From NCBI GenBank assembly GCA_900317515.1, contig ONHA01000005.1:30782-94781 (forward strand): DNA of 64,000 nt, read 5' to 3'. This document shows, piece after piece, positions 22,772-33,968 of the stretch. Within the stretch, counting starts at the first letter, position 1, and each line of letters opens with the position of its first letter. The position numbers were made by a program, and so were the translations under genes. This stretch comes from an uncultured Eubacteriales bacterium (lineage in GTDB: Bacteria; Bacillota; Clostridia; Lachnospirales; Lachnospiraceae). The notes under the pieces are model-generated. The model had not been told where the DNA came from and did no database searches. It worked only from the letters and a program-made list of their open reading frames with translations.

Positions 22772-23851
22772 ATGACCAGGAAACAGCTTTTTGAACTGAG
22801 GCGGAAACGAAAGAGAAAACAGCAGATCAGGCGTCTTGCCATCGGCCTCGCCGTCCTCGCGGTGCTGGTCGTCGCGGTTCTGGTTTTCATTTTCAGGAAG
22901 CCGGCAAAACCGGCGGAGGAGTCTGCCGAGCCGGCGGAGCCGGTCATCTCGGCGGACGTCCCGGGCGATACGGCCATCCGCATGACGATCCCCAACTCGG
23001 CTACCGGAAAGGTCGGCTGGAACGTCAACGAGAAGGGCTGGTGGTACATGAACCCGGACGACACCCAGTACGTGAGCGGCTGGAAGACGATCGACGGGCA
23101 GAGATACTACTTCTGCGACAACGGCTATCTGGCCTCGGGCTGGGTCAACACCGGGGATGAGAAGGACTCCTGGTTTGACGTCGCGGGGATCCTGGATCCG
23201 ACCGCGGTGCAGAAATACTGCGCGCTGACCTTCGACGACGGTCCCTCCCAGAACACGGGCTCGATCCTCAATGCGCTGGAGCAGTATGGGGCGAAGGCGA
23301 CATTTTTCGTGGTGGGCACCCAGGCCGAAGCCTATCCGGCGGAGCTTCGAAGCGAATACACGGAAGGATTCGAGATTGGCAATCACACCTACGACAATGC
23401 GGCCCTCACGGCCCTCTCCGCATCGGAGATCGCCGAGGAGATGCGGAAAAATGATGAGACGATATCCGGGATCATCAACTTCACGCCGGCCCTCATGCGG
23501 CCCTCGACGGAGGCCGTCAACGAGACGGTGATCGCCGCCGCGGGCAAGCCGGTCATCATGTGGGATGTCGAGACCCATGACTGGGAGACCCAGAACGCGG
23601 ACTCGACGGTGGCAGCAGCGCTGGAAAATGTCCGGGACGGCTCGATCATCCGCATCCACGATCTCTACGACTCGTCCGTGGACGCCGTGTGGCAGCTGGT
23701 GCCCCGGCTGCAGGATCAGGGCTACAAGCTGGTCACGGTCTCGGAGCTGGCCAGAGTCTACGGGTATGAGCTCAAGGCGGGAAATGTGTATTATCATTTT
23801 TATCCCGAGGAGTCCCCAAGCGAGGAAGTGCGGGCGGCACATGCGGGATGA
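22772..23851 (+). CDS. membrane-anchored NodB-type polysaccharide deacetylase-like protein with wall-binding repeats
   Basis: A 359-aa type II membrane protein: basic N-terminus, one TM segment (about 23-45, LAIGLAVLAVLVVAVLVFIF), a Pro/Glu linker, two choline/glucan-binding-like repeats (about 78-135, GWWYMNPDDT...SGWKTIDGQRYYF, GYLASGWV) and a NodB domain (148-345). Motif 1 TFDDG (Asp155-Asp156) is intact and the later IIRIHDLY His is present. In motif 2 the expected H-T-x-x-H reads His205-TYD-Asn209, so one metal ligand is replaced, and motif 3 reads RPSTE instead of RPPYG. It may be a low-activity or non-catalytic wall protein, or use altered metal binding. AAGGAG precedes the ATG. Confidence 0.82.
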   Translation: MTRKQLFELRRKRKRKQQIRRLAIGLAVLAVLVVAVLVFIFRKPAKPAEESAEPAEPVISADVPGDTAIRMTIPNSATGKVGWNVNEKGWWYMNPDDTQYVSGWKTIDGQRYYFCDNGYLASGWVNTGDEKDSWFDVAGILDPTAVQKYCALTFDDGPSQNTGSILNALEQYGAKATFFVVGTQAEAYPAELRSEYTEGFEIGNHTYDNAALTALSASEIAEEMRKNDETISGIINFTPALMRPSTEAVNETVIAAAGKPVIMWDVETHDWETQNADSTVAAALENVRDGSIIRIHDLYDSSVDAVWQLVPRLQDQGYKLVTVSELARVYGYELKAGNVYYHFYPEESPSEEVRAAHAG

Positions 23852-23867
23852 GCAGCTGCGATATAAG

Positions 23868-23897
23868 AAAAACGGCCCATTCGGGGCCGTTTTTTTG
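23868..23897 (+). terminator. terminator after the NodB gene
   Basis: AAAAACGGCCC (from 23868) pairs with GGGCCGTTTTTTT (23884-23896). Confidence 0.93.
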
Positions 23898-23909
23898 CTA
23901 ATTATTACA

Positions 23910-23938
23910 TTTACACGGAAATGGGTTTGTGCTATAGT
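23910..23938 (+). promoter_or_regulatory. typA promoter
   Basis: TTTACA (23910-23915), 17-base spacer, extended -10 TGCTATAGT ending at 23938. Confidence 0.8.
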
Positions 23939-23977
23939 TTAGCTTTGTAAAATGAAGGGATTTCAGCAGGAGAATAT

Positions 23978-25810
23978 ATGAGCATCATCAAGAGAGAAAA
24001 CATCAGAAATGTAGCGATCATTGCACATGTCGACCACGGCAAGACGACCCTCGTGGACGGTCTGCTCCGCCAGAGCGGTGTGTTCCGCGAGAACCAGGAA
24101 GTCAGGGAACGCGTCATGGATTCCGGCGCGATCGAGCGGGAGAGAGGCATCACGATCCTCTCCAAGAACACGGCCGTCATGTACAAGGACGTGAAGATCA
24201 ATATCATCGACACACCGGGGCATGCGGACTTCGGCGGAGAGGTCGAGCGTGTCCTCAAAATGGTCAACGGCGTCATACTGCTGGTTGACGCATTTGAGGG
24301 AACCATGCCGCAGACCAAGTTCGTCCTGAAGAAGGCGCTGGACCTGGATCTCCCGGTGATCGTCTGCATCAACAAGATCGACCGGCCGGAGGCACGTCCG
24401 GAGGAGGTCGTCGACGAGGTGCTGGAGCTCCTCATGGACCTCGACGCCTCAGACGAGCAGCTCGAGTGCCCGTTCCTCTACGCATCCGCGCGTGAGGGCA
24501 CCTGCGTGCGTGACCTCGGGGATGAGGCGAAGGACCTCTCGCCGCTTTTTGAGACCATCATCGATTACATTCCGGCACCGGAGGGCGATCCGGAGAGGGG
24601 GACGCAGGTTCTCATTTCCACGATCGACTACAACGAGTATGTCGGACGCATCGGCATCGGCAAGGTCGACAACGGCTCGATCGCGGTCGGCCAGGAGATC
24701 GTCAGGGTGAACTATCACGACCCGTCGATCCACGAGAAGACCAGGATCACCAAGCTCTACGAGTTCGACGGCCTTAAGAAGGTGGACGTCGCGCGGGCAG
24801 AGGTCGGCGCAATCGTCGCCATCTCCGGCATCGGCGACCTGCAGATCGGCGACACGATCTGCGTTCCGGGCGACGAGCGGCCGATCCCGTTCCAGAAGAT
24901 CTCGGAGCCGACGATCGCGATGAATTTCGTGGTCAACGACAGCCCGTTTGCGGGCCAGGAGGGCACCTACTGCACCTCGAGACAGGTCAGAGAGAGACTG
25001 TTCCGCGAGCTCAACACGGACGTTTCGCTGCGCGTCGAGGACACGGAGAGCACGGATACCTTCCGGGTCTCCGGCAGAGGCGAGCTGCATCTCTCGGTCC
25101 TCATCGAGACCATGCGCCGCGAGGGCTATGAATTTGCGGTTTCCAAGGCTGAGGTCATCATGAAGACCGACGACAAGGGACATAAGCTCGAGCCGATCGA
25201 GAGCTGCTACGTCAATGTGCCGCAGGACTTCTCCGGCACGGTGATCAGCATGCTCTCCGAGAGGAAGGGCGAGCTGGTCGGCATGAGCACCTTAAGCGAC
25301 GGGTCTGTGCGTCTTGAATTTTCCATCCCGGCACGCGGCCTTATCGGCGTGCACGGCAGCTTCCTGACCGCGACCAAGGGTACGGGCGTCATGAACTCCG
25401 TATTCGACAAATACGCCCCCTACAAGGGTGAGATCTCCTTCCGCAAGAACGGTTCCCTCATCGCGTTTGAGAGCGGCGAGGCGGTCACCTACGGCCTCTT
25501 TGCGGCCCAGGAGCGCGGCGCGCTCTTCATCGGACCCAACACCAAGGTCTACGCGGGCATGGTCGTCGGCGAGAGCGCAAAGCCCGAGGACATCGAGATC
25601 AATGTCTGCAAGACCAAGCACCTGACCAACACGCGTTCCTCCAACGCGGACGAGGCGCTGACGCTGACCCCGCCGAGGATCCTGTCGCTGGAGCAGGCGC
25701 TCGACTACATCGATGCCGACGAGTATCTGGAGGTCACCCCGAAGTCCCTCCGGATCCGGAAGAGGATCCTGGATTCCAGACTCCGCAAGCGCGCGAACAT
25801 GCAAAGGTAA
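23978..25810 (+). CDS. typA: ribosome-associated GTPase TypA/BipA
   Basis: Translational GTPase that binds the ribosome and assists large-subunit assembly or stress translation. The 610 residues show G1 [10 protein letters not shown], switch region RERGITI, G3 [12 protein letters not shown]4 [10 protein letters not shown], then elongation-factor-like beta-barrel and G'/V-type domains and the TypA C-terminal domain ending with [10 protein letters not shown]. Full length. Ribosome site CAGGAG precedes the ATG. ybaK follows after 4 bases, so the two are one operon, possibly continuing into dapB. Confidence 0.98.
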   Translation: MSIIKRENIRNVAIIAHVDHGKTTLVDGLLRQSGVFRENQEVRERVMDSGAIERERGITILSKNTAVMYKDVKINIIDTPGHADFGGEVERVLKMVNGVILLVDAFEGTMPQTKFVLKKALDLDLPVIVCINKIDRPEARPEEVVDEVLELLMDLDASDEQLECPFLYASAREGTCVRDLGDEAKDLSPLFETIIDYIPAPEGDPERGTQVLISTIDYNEYVGRIGIGKVDNGSIAVGQEIVRVNYHDPSIHEKTRITKLYEFDGLKKVDVARAEVGAIVAISGIGDLQIGDTICVPGDERPIPFQKISEPTIAMNFVVNDSPFAGQEGTYCTSRQVRERLFRELNTDVSLRVEDTESTDTFRVSGRGELHLSVLIETMRREGYEFAVSKAEVIMKTDDKGHKLEPIESCYVNVPQDFSGTVISMLSERKGELVGMSTLSDGSVRLEFSIPARGLIGVHGSFLTATKGTGVMNSVFDKYAPYKGEISFRKNGSLIAFESGEAVTYGLFAAQERGALFIGPNTKVYAGMVVGESAKPEDIEINVCKTKHLTNTRSSNADEALTLTPPRILSLEQALDYIDADEYLEVTPKSLRIRKRILDSRLRKRANMQR

Positions 25811-25814
25811 GGCC

Positions 25815-26297
25815 ATGGCGAAGGAAAAAGCGGTCAAGACCAATGCGATGCGCATGCTTGATAAAATGAAAATCCCCTACGAAGTCCTCACGGTGGACCT
25901 GCCGGAGTTCGTGGACGGCGTCACGATGGCGGCCCTCGAGGGCGTTCCGGTGGAAGAGTCCTTCAAGACTCTGGTCATGCAGGGAAAGAGCCGGGAATAT
26001 TACGTGTTCGTCCTGCCGGCCGAGAAGGAAGTGGACTTAAAGAGCGCTGCCAGGGCGGTCGGAGAGAAGAGCGTAGAGATGATCCCGGTGAAGGACATCA
26101 CGAAGGTGACCGGCTATGTCCGGGGCGGCTGCAGCCCGCTGGGGATGAAGAAGAAATTTGTGACGGTTCTCGCCGAGGAGGCGCTCGCCTTTGAGGCGAT
26201 CTACGTGAGCGGGGGCAGGATCGGCACATCGATCCACCTGAAGACGGAGGATCTCATGCGGGCGGCTGAGGCGGCACCCGCGAAGTTTACGGTATAA
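25815..26297 (+). CDS. ybaK: Cys-tRNA(Pro)/Cys-tRNA(Cys) deacylase YbaK/EbsC family
   Basis: Trans-editing enzyme hydrolysing misacylated Cys-tRNA(Pro). The 160-aa chain starts at ATG 25815, because upstream in-frame codons lie inside typA. It shows the YbaK fold: NAMRMLDKMKIPYEVLTVD, VFVLPAEKEVDLKSAARAVGEKSV with the conserved Lys and Ala-Gly-type loop, TGYVRGGCSPLGMKKKF (the GG-SP-G signature) and the C-terminal SGGRIGTSIHL. Length is typical. Its ribosome site is weak and overlaps the typA end, suggesting coupling. Confidence 0.95.
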   Translation: MAKEKAVKTNAMRMLDKMKIPYEVLTVDLPEFVDGVTMAALEGVPVEESFKTLVMQGKSREYYVFVLPAEKEVDLKSAARAVGEKSVEMIPVKDITKVTGYVRGGCSPLGMKKKFVTVLAEEALAFEAIYVSGGRIGTSIHLKTEDLMRAAEAAPAKFTV

Positions 26298-26333
26298 ACG
26301 GCCGGGATGCGGCCGGAAGAGAGGAGGTTTCTT

Positions 26334-27089
26334 ATGATAAAAGTTATTCTGCACGGTGCCTCGGGGCACATGGGAAAAGTCGTGACGGACATGATCGCGG
26401 CGGATGCGGATGTGGTGATCGTCGCGGGAATCGACGCGGTAGACCGAGGCGACAGGGATTACCCGGTTTACACGAACCCGGCGGACTGCCAGGAAGAGGC
26501 GGATGCGGTCATCGATTTTTCGACGGCGAAGGCGGTCGATGCGCTGCTTGACTTCTGCGTGGCAAGGAACCTTCCGCTCGTCCTCTGCACGACGGGCCTC
26601 ACGGAAGAACAGGTCGGGAAGGTGAACACTGCCTCCGAAAAGATCGCCATCCTTCGGTCGGGCAACATGTCCCTCGGCGTGAACCTTCTCTTAAAGCTCT
26701 TAAAGCAGGCGGCAGCTGCTCTTTCCCCGAACGGGTATGACGCGGAGATCGTCGAGATGCATCACCGCCGCAAGATCGATGCCCCGAGCGGCACGGCTCT
26801 TATGCTGGCCGACGCCGTCAATGAAGGTGCCGGGGACGGTTATCACTACACCTACGGCCGCAGCGAGCGTCACGAGAAGCGCGACCCGAAGGAGATCGGC
26901 ATCTCCTCGGTCCGCGGCGGGACGATCGTCGGCGTGCACGACGTCATTTTCGCCGGCGAGGACGAGGTGATCGAGTTCACCCACACGGCTTACTCCCGGG
27001 CGATCTTCGCCAAGGGCGCGGTCCAGGCGGCGAAATTCCTGGCCGGAAAGACCGCGGGCATGTACGACATGTCCGATGTAATCGGTTGA
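26334..27089 (+). CDS. dapB: 4-hydroxy-tetrahydrodipicolinate reductase
   Basis: NAD(P)H-dependent reductase of the lysine/diaminopimelate pathway, supplying DAP for peptidoglycan and dipicolinate in spores. The 251 residues begin at ATG 26334 behind GAGGAGG. Visible are the dinucleotide loop GASGHMGK, LCTTGLTEEQ, and the catalytic signature EMHHRRKIDAPSGTA, in which His-His-x-x-Lys supplies substrate contacts. Length is slightly below E. coli DapB (273), as usual for Firmicutes. dapA is not adjacent. A short terminator separates it from hisA. Confidence 0.97.
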   Translation: MIKVILHGASGHMGKVVTDMIAADADVVIVAGIDAVDRGDRDYPVYTNPADCQEEADAVIDFSTAKAVDALLDFCVARNLPLVLCTTGLTEEQVGKVNTASEKIAILRSGNMSLGVNLLLKLLKQAAAALSPNGYDAEIVEMHHRRKIDAPSGTALMLADAVNEGAGDGYHYTYGRSERHEKRDPKEIGISSVRGGTIVGVHDVIFAGEDEVIEFTHTAYSRAIFAKGAVQAAKFLAGKTAGMYDMSDVIG

Positions 27090-27100
27090 GTTTGGTATAC

Positions 27101-27125
27101 GGGGCTGCCTTGCAGTCCCATTTTT
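27101..27125 (+). terminator. dapB terminator
   Basis: GGGGCTGC (27101-27108) pairs with GCAGTCCC (27112-27119) through one G-U and a 3-base loop, then ATTTTT. Confidence 0.7.
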
Positions 27126-27146
27126 CATAAGAGTAAGGAGAACAGT

Positions 27147-27935
27147 ATGCAGTTTCGGCCCTGTATCGATATCCACAACGGAAAGGTAAAGCAGATCGTC
27201 GGCGGTTCTCTCTCGGACGAGGGAGATTTCGCGAAGGAGAACTTTGTCTCGGAGAGGCCTTCCTCCTACTATGCGGAGCTCTTCCGGGCGGACGGCCTCA
27301 CGGGGGGCCACGTGATCCTCCTGAACGGGAAGAGCTCGCCGTTTTACGAGGCGACCCTTAAGGCGGCGCGGGAGGCGCTCGGAGCCTACCCGGGCGGACT
27401 CATGGTCGGCGGCGGGATCACCGCGGAAAATGCCAAAGAGTGGCTCGATGCCGGCGCCTCACACGTGATCGTGACCTCCTATGTGTTCCGGGACGGCAGG
27501 ATCGACATGGAGAATCTTCAGAGCCTCGTCAAAAGCGCCGGCCGCCGGCATGTCGTCCTTGACCTCTCCTGCAAAAAGAGGGACGGGCAGTACTATATCT
27601 GCACGGACCGGTGGCAGAAGTTTACGGACACGGCCCTGACAGGAAGCCTCCTTTTTGAGCTCTCCTCCTATTCGGATGAGTTTCTGATCCACGGGATCGA
27701 CGTGGAGGGAAAGGGCTCCGGGTTTGACAGGGAGCTGGTGAGTCTCCTTGCGGAGTTCGCCGCGGAAAATGAAACCCCCGTCACCTACGCCGGCGGCATA
27801 CGCGGCATGGACTCGCTCAGAGAACTCCGGGAGCTCGGTAAGAACAGGATCCACGCGACGGTGGGGTCCGCACTCGACATCTACGGGGGGACCATGTCCT
27901 ACGCCGAGGCGGTCCGGTTCTGCGGCGACAGGTAA
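27147..27935 (+). CDS. hisA: ProFAR isomerase, eukaryotic type HisA
   Basis: Fourth step of histidine synthesis, an Amadori rearrangement on a TIM barrel. The 262-aa sequence is of the fungal/plant (yeast HIS6) type rather than the usual bacterial one: CIDIHNGKVKQIVGG, NFVSERPSSYYAELF, LMVGGGI, HVIVTSYVF, VVLDLSCKK, DRWQKFTD, EFLIHGIDVEGKG and YAGGIRGMDSL all follow the yeast protein closely as I remember it. Asp8 and the Asp in HGIDVEG are the expected catalytic acids. It stands outside any his operon. AAGGAG precedes the ATG. Confidence 0.93.
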   Translation: MQFRPCIDIHNGKVKQIVGGSLSDEGDFAKENFVSERPSSYYAELFRADGLTGGHVILLNGKSSPFYEATLKAAREALGAYPGGLMVGGGITAENAKEWLDAGASHVIVTSYVFRDGRIDMENLQSLVKSAGRRHVVLDLSCKKRDGQYYICTDRWQKFTDTALTGSLLFELSSYSDEFLIHGIDVEGKGSGFDRELVSLLAEFAAENETPVTYAGGIRGMDSLRELRELGKNRIHATVGSALDIYGGTMSYAEAVRFCGDR

Positions 27936-28003
27936 AAACAGCTTGTACTGATTGCTTCATAATTACACAATTTTTTAAAAATTATATTAAATTTTCTAAA
28001 TCC

Positions 28004-28032
28004 TTGCATTTTTCCGCTGAAAAAGTTATAAT
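28004..28032 (+). promoter_or_regulatory. hpf promoter
   Basis: TTGCAT (28004-28009), 17-base spacer, TATAAT (28027-28032). It has the same -35, spacer and -10 as the ribosomal S10 promoter at 47714. Confidence 0.88.
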
Positions 28033-28089
28033 AAAGGCAGGCGGAAGGGTTTCATTTTCCGCCGAGTAAATCGCAAAGGATGTGACAAT

Positions 28090-28620
28090 ATGAAGTTTGT
28101 GATCAGCGGAAAAAACCTTGAAGTGACCGACAACCTCCGGCAGATGGTCGAGAAAAAGCTCGGCAAGCTGGACCGCTACTTCTCCCCGGACACCACCTGC
28201 ACGGTGACGCTCTCGGTCGAGAAAGACAGGCAGAAGGTGGAAGTCACCGTACCTGTCAAGGGCAGCATCATCCGTTCCGAGCAGGTCAGCAATGATATGT
28301 ATGTATCCATTGACCTGGTCGAGGAGGTGATCGAGAGACAGCTCAAGAAGTACAAGAATAAGATCATCGACAAGCATCAGAACGGCGGCGATTTCGCTCA
28401 GTCCTACATCGAGGATGTCTACGAGGTCGACGATGAGGAGATCCGCATCATCCGCACCAAGAAGTTCGAGATCAAGCCGATGTATCCGGAAGATGCCTGC
28501 GTGCAGATGGAGCTCCTGGGCCACAACTTCTTCGTCTTCAACAACGCGGAGACGGGCGAGACCAACGTGGTTTACAAGAGAAAGGGCGGCACGTACGGCC
28601 TGATCGAGCCGGAGGATTAA
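28090..28620 (+). CDS. hpf: long-form ribosome hibernation promoting factor
   Basis: Binds the 30S decoding centre and joins 70S ribosomes into inactive 100S dimers in stationary phase. The 176 residues comprise the S30AE domain (1-100: KFVISGKNLEVTDNLRQMVEKKLGKLDRYF...) and the C-terminal dimerisation domain (about 118-176: IIRTKKFEIKPMYPEDACVQMELLGHNFFVF), marking the long form typical of Firmicutes. Monocistronic, with its own strong promoter and terminator, next to secA as in many Firmicutes. Confidence 0.97.
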   Translation: MKFVISGKNLEVTDNLRQMVEKKLGKLDRYFSPDTTCTVTLSVEKDRQKVEVTVPVKGSIIRSEQVSNDMYVSIDLVEEVIERQLKKYKNKIIDKHQNGGDFAQSYIEDVYEVDDEEIRIIRTKKFEIKPMYPEDACVQMELLGHNFFVFNNAETGETNVVYKRKGGTYGLIEPED

Positions 28621-28638
28621 ATAAATAAAGCGACAGGA

Positions 28639-28670
28639 ACCCGCTGCTTTACAGGCAGCGGGTTTCTTTT
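28639..28670 (+). terminator. hpf terminator
   Basis: ACCCGCTGC (28639-28647) pairs with GCAGCGGGT (28655-28663), then TTCTTTTG. Confidence 0.93.
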
Positions 28671-28697
28671 GTTTATAAAAGAGTCATAAAAGAGGCA

Positions 28698-28726
28698 TTG
28701 AGAATTGACCGATAAAGTGTTATGAT
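28698..28726 (+). promoter_or_regulatory. secA promoter
   Basis: TTGAGA (28698-28703), 17-base spacer, extended -10 TGTTATGAT ending 28726. Confidence 0.72.
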
Positions 28727-28768
28727 GATAAGCGACTGCATTTTAATTTGTTACAAGGAGAACCATAC

Positions 28769-31360
<2,592 letters not shown>

Positions 31361-31416
31361 AGACGGTTTTAGCTGGGGAGCATGAGCTGTCTTCATTTTA
31401 ATGAGGGGTATAAATA

Positions 31417-31971
31417 ATGAAAATACTGATTGTCTACGCAACGAGGGGAGGGGCGGCAGAACATTCCGCGTCTCTCCTTGCCGCGCATTTTGATAACCCG
31501 GATGTGAAGAATCTGCGGGATGAGTCCCCGGATCCGTCCGGGTATGATTTTATCATTTTCGGCAGCGGGATCCGGTTCGGGAACATCTACAGGGAGCTCT
31601 CGGACTGGCTGGACCGCTTCTGGGAGGTTCTCCGGCGGAAGCCCAAGGCGGTTTTCATCTGCAACGTGTTCGAGGAGGAGGCCGAGGAGATCATAAAGAA
31701 GAACTTCTCGCTGCGCCTTCGCAACAGCTCGGTCGCGGTGGACTCCCTGGGAGGAGAGTACGATCCGACGAAGCTTTCGAGGGCGGACCGGATGCTGGCC
31801 TACGCGATGAAGCGGGAGCTCTTATCGCCGGGATTTCTTGAAATGAAGCCCTGCATCCTGACCTGGCGGGTGGACCGGTTCCTTCAGGATATCGATGATT
31901 ATCTGGAGCTCGGAAGCTCGAACAGTGTGAGGCCGGGCAGTGTGGCTGCGATCGGAGAGGGCGCGCAGTGA
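31417..31971 (+). CDS. flavodoxin domain protein (HemG-like)
   Basis: A 184-aa protein with a flavodoxin fold: N-terminal FMN phosphate loop KILIVYATRGGAAEH, then DFIIFGSGIRFGNIYRELSDWLDRFW, the second flavin loop, and AVFICNVFEEEAEEI. The pattern resembles menaquinone-dependent protoporphyrinogen oxidase (HemG/flavodoxin_5) proteins, but many such genes in anaerobes have no link to haem. No haem gene is near. The ribosome site GAGGGG is 11 bases before the ATG. A bidirectional terminator follows. Confidence 0.75.
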   Translation: MKILIVYATRGGAAEHSASLLAAHFDNPDVKNLRDESPDPSGYDFIIFGSGIRFGNIYRELSDWLDRFWEVLRRKPKAVFICNVFEEEAEEIIKKNFSLRLRNSSVAVDSLGGEYDPTKLSRADRMLAYAMKRELLSPGFLEMKPCILTWRVDRFLQDIDDYLELGSSNSVRPGSVAAIGEGAQ

Positions 31972-32003
31972 AACACGTGGTGAAACCACATATCGTAAAG
32001 CAC

Positions 32004-32036
32004 AAAAAAAGGGCCGCCCGCAGGCGGCCCTCTCTT
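32004..32036. terminator. bidirectional terminator
   Basis: GGGCCGCC (32011-32018) pairs with GGCGGCCC (32023-32030), with seven A before and TCTCTT after; shared by the flavodoxin gene and the convergent S1-domain gene. Confidence 0.9.
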
Positions 32037-32055
32037 CATTCAAAGCATTATCCGA

Positions 32056-33012
32056 TCAGTCGAGCTTGATCCCCTTGAGCAGGGAGCCGAGGTTCGTGGT
32101 CAGCTTCTCAGCCTTCGGGATCACGACCTTCTCCTCGACGACCTTCTCGACCTCTTCCTTCTCCTCAGCTGCGCGCTGGGACAGGGAGATGCGGCCCTTC
32201 TCAACCTTGGTGACCTTGACCTTGACGGTGTCACCGACAGAGAGGACGTCAGCCGGAGTCTTCAGGCGCTTGCCGCCGGAAGAGATCTGGGAGATGTGAA
32301 GCAGGCCGTCGATGCCCTCGCCGAGGTTGACGAACGCGCCGTAGCTCTGGATGGAGGCGACCTTGCCCTCGGTCACGAGACCGACCTTGATATTGTTGAT
32401 CATCTCGGCCTTCTTCGCGTTCTTCATGTCGCGAAGGATCTCACGGGAGGAGAGGACCAGCTTGCGGCCTTCCTTCTCAGCCTGGATGATGCGGACCGGA
32501 ATGGTCTTGCCGACATAGGCTGTCAGATCCTCGACATAGTCGAGAGCGACCTTGGAAGCCGGGACAAATGCGCGGATCCCGTGGAGATAGCCGACGACGC
32601 CGCCCTTGACGGCTTCCTTGACGACGAGCTCGGTGGCTGTCTTGGATTCCATCATGTTCTTTAAGTCATCCCATGCGAGCTCTTCCATGGCCTCGCGGCG
32701 GGAGAGCAGCAGGTTGCCCTTGCCGTCATCGAGACGAAGGACTTTCGCCTTGATCTCGTCGCCGGGATGTACATTTTCCTTAACCGAGAAAGAAGGGTCA
32801 CTGGAATAATCCAGCGGACGGATGATTCCCTCTGCCGCATAGGCAAGATCTACCGTCACCTCCTGGTCGGTCACGCCGACAACGGTTCCGTCGATGATGT
32901 CGCCGACTTCGATCTTTCTCATCGAAGCATCAAGCGCATCGCTCATCGTGTCCATCGACTCGGCCGCCGGTGCTGTTTCTTCAGTTGCTTTGGTTACAAT
33001 GTTTTCGTCCAT
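32056..33012 (-). CDS. S1 RNA-binding domain protein (ribosomal protein S1-like)
   Basis: A 318-aa protein with an acidic 34-residue lead and three S1 domains, about 36-106 (VGDIIDGTVVGVTDQEVTVDLAY), 122-190 (GGVVGYLHGIRAFVPASKVAL) and 206-280 (GLVTEGKVASIQSYGAFVNLGEGIDGLLHISQIS). Domain 3 is the most canonical. It corresponds to the short S1-like proteins of Firmicutes (YpfD type), which bind mRNA or ribosomes. Not fused to ispH, as in some Clostridia. GGAGAGGGG lies 5 bases before the ATG. I found no convincing promoter in the roughly 100-base divergent spacer on this strand. Confidence 0.85.
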   Translation of the reverse strand: MDENIVTKATEETAPAAESMDTMSDALDASMRKIEVGDIIDGTVVGVTDQEVTVDLAYAAEGIIRPLDYSSDPSFSVKENVHPGDEIKAKVLRLDDGKGNLLLSRREAMEELAWDDLKNMMESKTATELVVKEAVKGGVVGYLHGIRAFVPASKVALDYVEDLTAYVGKTIPVRIIQAEKEGRKLVLSSREILRDMKNAKKAEMINNIKVGLVTEGKVASIQSYGAFVNLGEGIDGLLHISQISSGGKRLKTPADVLSVGDTVKVKVTKVEKGRISLSQRAAEEKEEVEKVVEEKVVIPKAEKLTTNLGSLLKGIKLD

Positions 33013-33121
33013 GTTCCCCTCTCCTTATTACGTAAGTACGGTAGTTGCGGATTGCCCGCTCCCTATAGTGTACCATATTTTTTAAAGATGTGAGTAACTA
33101 TTTTTCTTTTTTTTAATTTTG

Positions 33122-33130
33122 TGTTATGAT
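33122..33130 (+). promoter_or_regulatory. extended -10 promoter of the DMT transporter pair
   Basis: TGTTATGAT at 33122-33130 with only a T-rich stretch at the -35 position. Confidence 0.5.
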
Positions 33131-33164
33131 AGTAGGGTAAAAATCGAGGAAAGGGTGGTTTATC

Positions 33165-33554
33165 ATGGAAAATGAAACCCGAAAGGCACCTGCGAAGGGC
33201 AAAAAGATCACGTTGGTCTCCCTCGCGGTGATCCAGGCAGGCGTCATCGTCTACACGATGTCGGGAATCTGCTCAAAAATGACATCAAATTACAAACCGT
33301 TTTCTTTTATGTGGCTTTTGTGGATCGGACTTGAAGTCTGTGCTCTGGGGGTATATGCTATATTCTGGCAGCAGATCATCAAGCGCTTCGATCTCTCGGT
33401 GGCATACGCAAACCGCGCGTTCGCGATCTTCTGGTCCATGCTGTGGGCAATGCTGCTGTTTAAGGAAAAAATCACACCGGCAAATACACTGGGCGTGCTG
33501 ATCATCTTTGCCGGGATCATGCTTGTGAACAGCGAGGCCGGCCATGAGTCTTAA
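33165..33554 (+). CDS. small DMT-superfamily transporter subunit A
   Basis: A 129-aa membrane protein with a charged N-terminal tail (1-14) and four TM helices (about 16-38, 45-68, 78-97, 104-122). The pattern AYANRAFAIFWSMLWAMLLFKEKITPANTLGVLIIFAGIMLVN is the half-repeat of EamA/SMR-type (ArnE/F-like) transporters. Its end overlaps the next gene by 11 bases, so two dissimilar subunits are made together, like heterodimeric SMR pairs. Substrate unknown; lipid-linked sugars or small polar metabolites are possible by family. Confidence 0.78.
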   Translation: MENETRKAPAKGKKITLVSLAVIQAGVIVYTMSGICSKMTSNYKPFSFMWLLWIGLEVCALGVYAIFWQQIIKRFDLSVAYANRAFAIFWSMLWAMLLFKEKITPANTLGVLIIFAGIMLVNSEAGHES

Positions 33555-33966
33555 CCCGTGGATCCTGCTCATCGCGCTCTCCGCAACGGTGGCATCCTTC
33601 GCCCAGGTGCTGCTCAAGAAAAGCGCGGGAGAAAAGCATGACAACTTTATCAGGGAGTATCTGAACTGGAAGGTCATCTGCGGCTACGGACTGATGTTCG
33701 TGGGCATGTTCCTCACGATCATCGCCTACGGAAAAGGCGTGGAGTACAAGGAAGGCCCGATCATGGAGTCGGTCGGCAATATCTGGGTCGTCCTGCTCTC
33801 GTTTTTCTTCTTCCGTGAGCCGATCACGAAGAAGAAAGTCCTCGGCAACATCCTGATCCTCATCGGCATCGCCTGCTTCTACTGGAGCTGGGATAAGGTG
33901 TCGCCGGCTCTTTCATTTCTCACGACAGACTGGGGAACGATCTTTACTTCTCTTCTCGGAGGCTGA
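33544..33966 (+). CDS. small DMT-superfamily transporter subunit B
   Basis: A 140-aa partner of the preceding subunit, with four TM helices (about 5-25, 47-68, 80-97, 102-122) and a C-terminal Trp/Leu-rich tail. It has the second half-repeat features ASFAQVLLKKSAG, PIMESVGNIWVVLLSFFFFREPITKKKVLGNILILIGI. The 11-base overlap and inverse charge at the ends suggest opposite membrane topology to subunit A and an obligate heterodimer. It ends 3 bases before the xpaC-like gene, so translation may be coupled. Confidence 0.78.
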   Translation: MSLNPWILLIALSATVASFAQVLLKKSAGEKHDNFIREYLNWKVICGYGLMFVGMFLTIIAYGKGVEYKEGPIMESVGNIWVVLLSFFFFREPITKKKVLGNILILIGIACFYWSWDKVSPALSFLTTDWGTIFTSLLGG

Positions 33967-33968
33967 TT

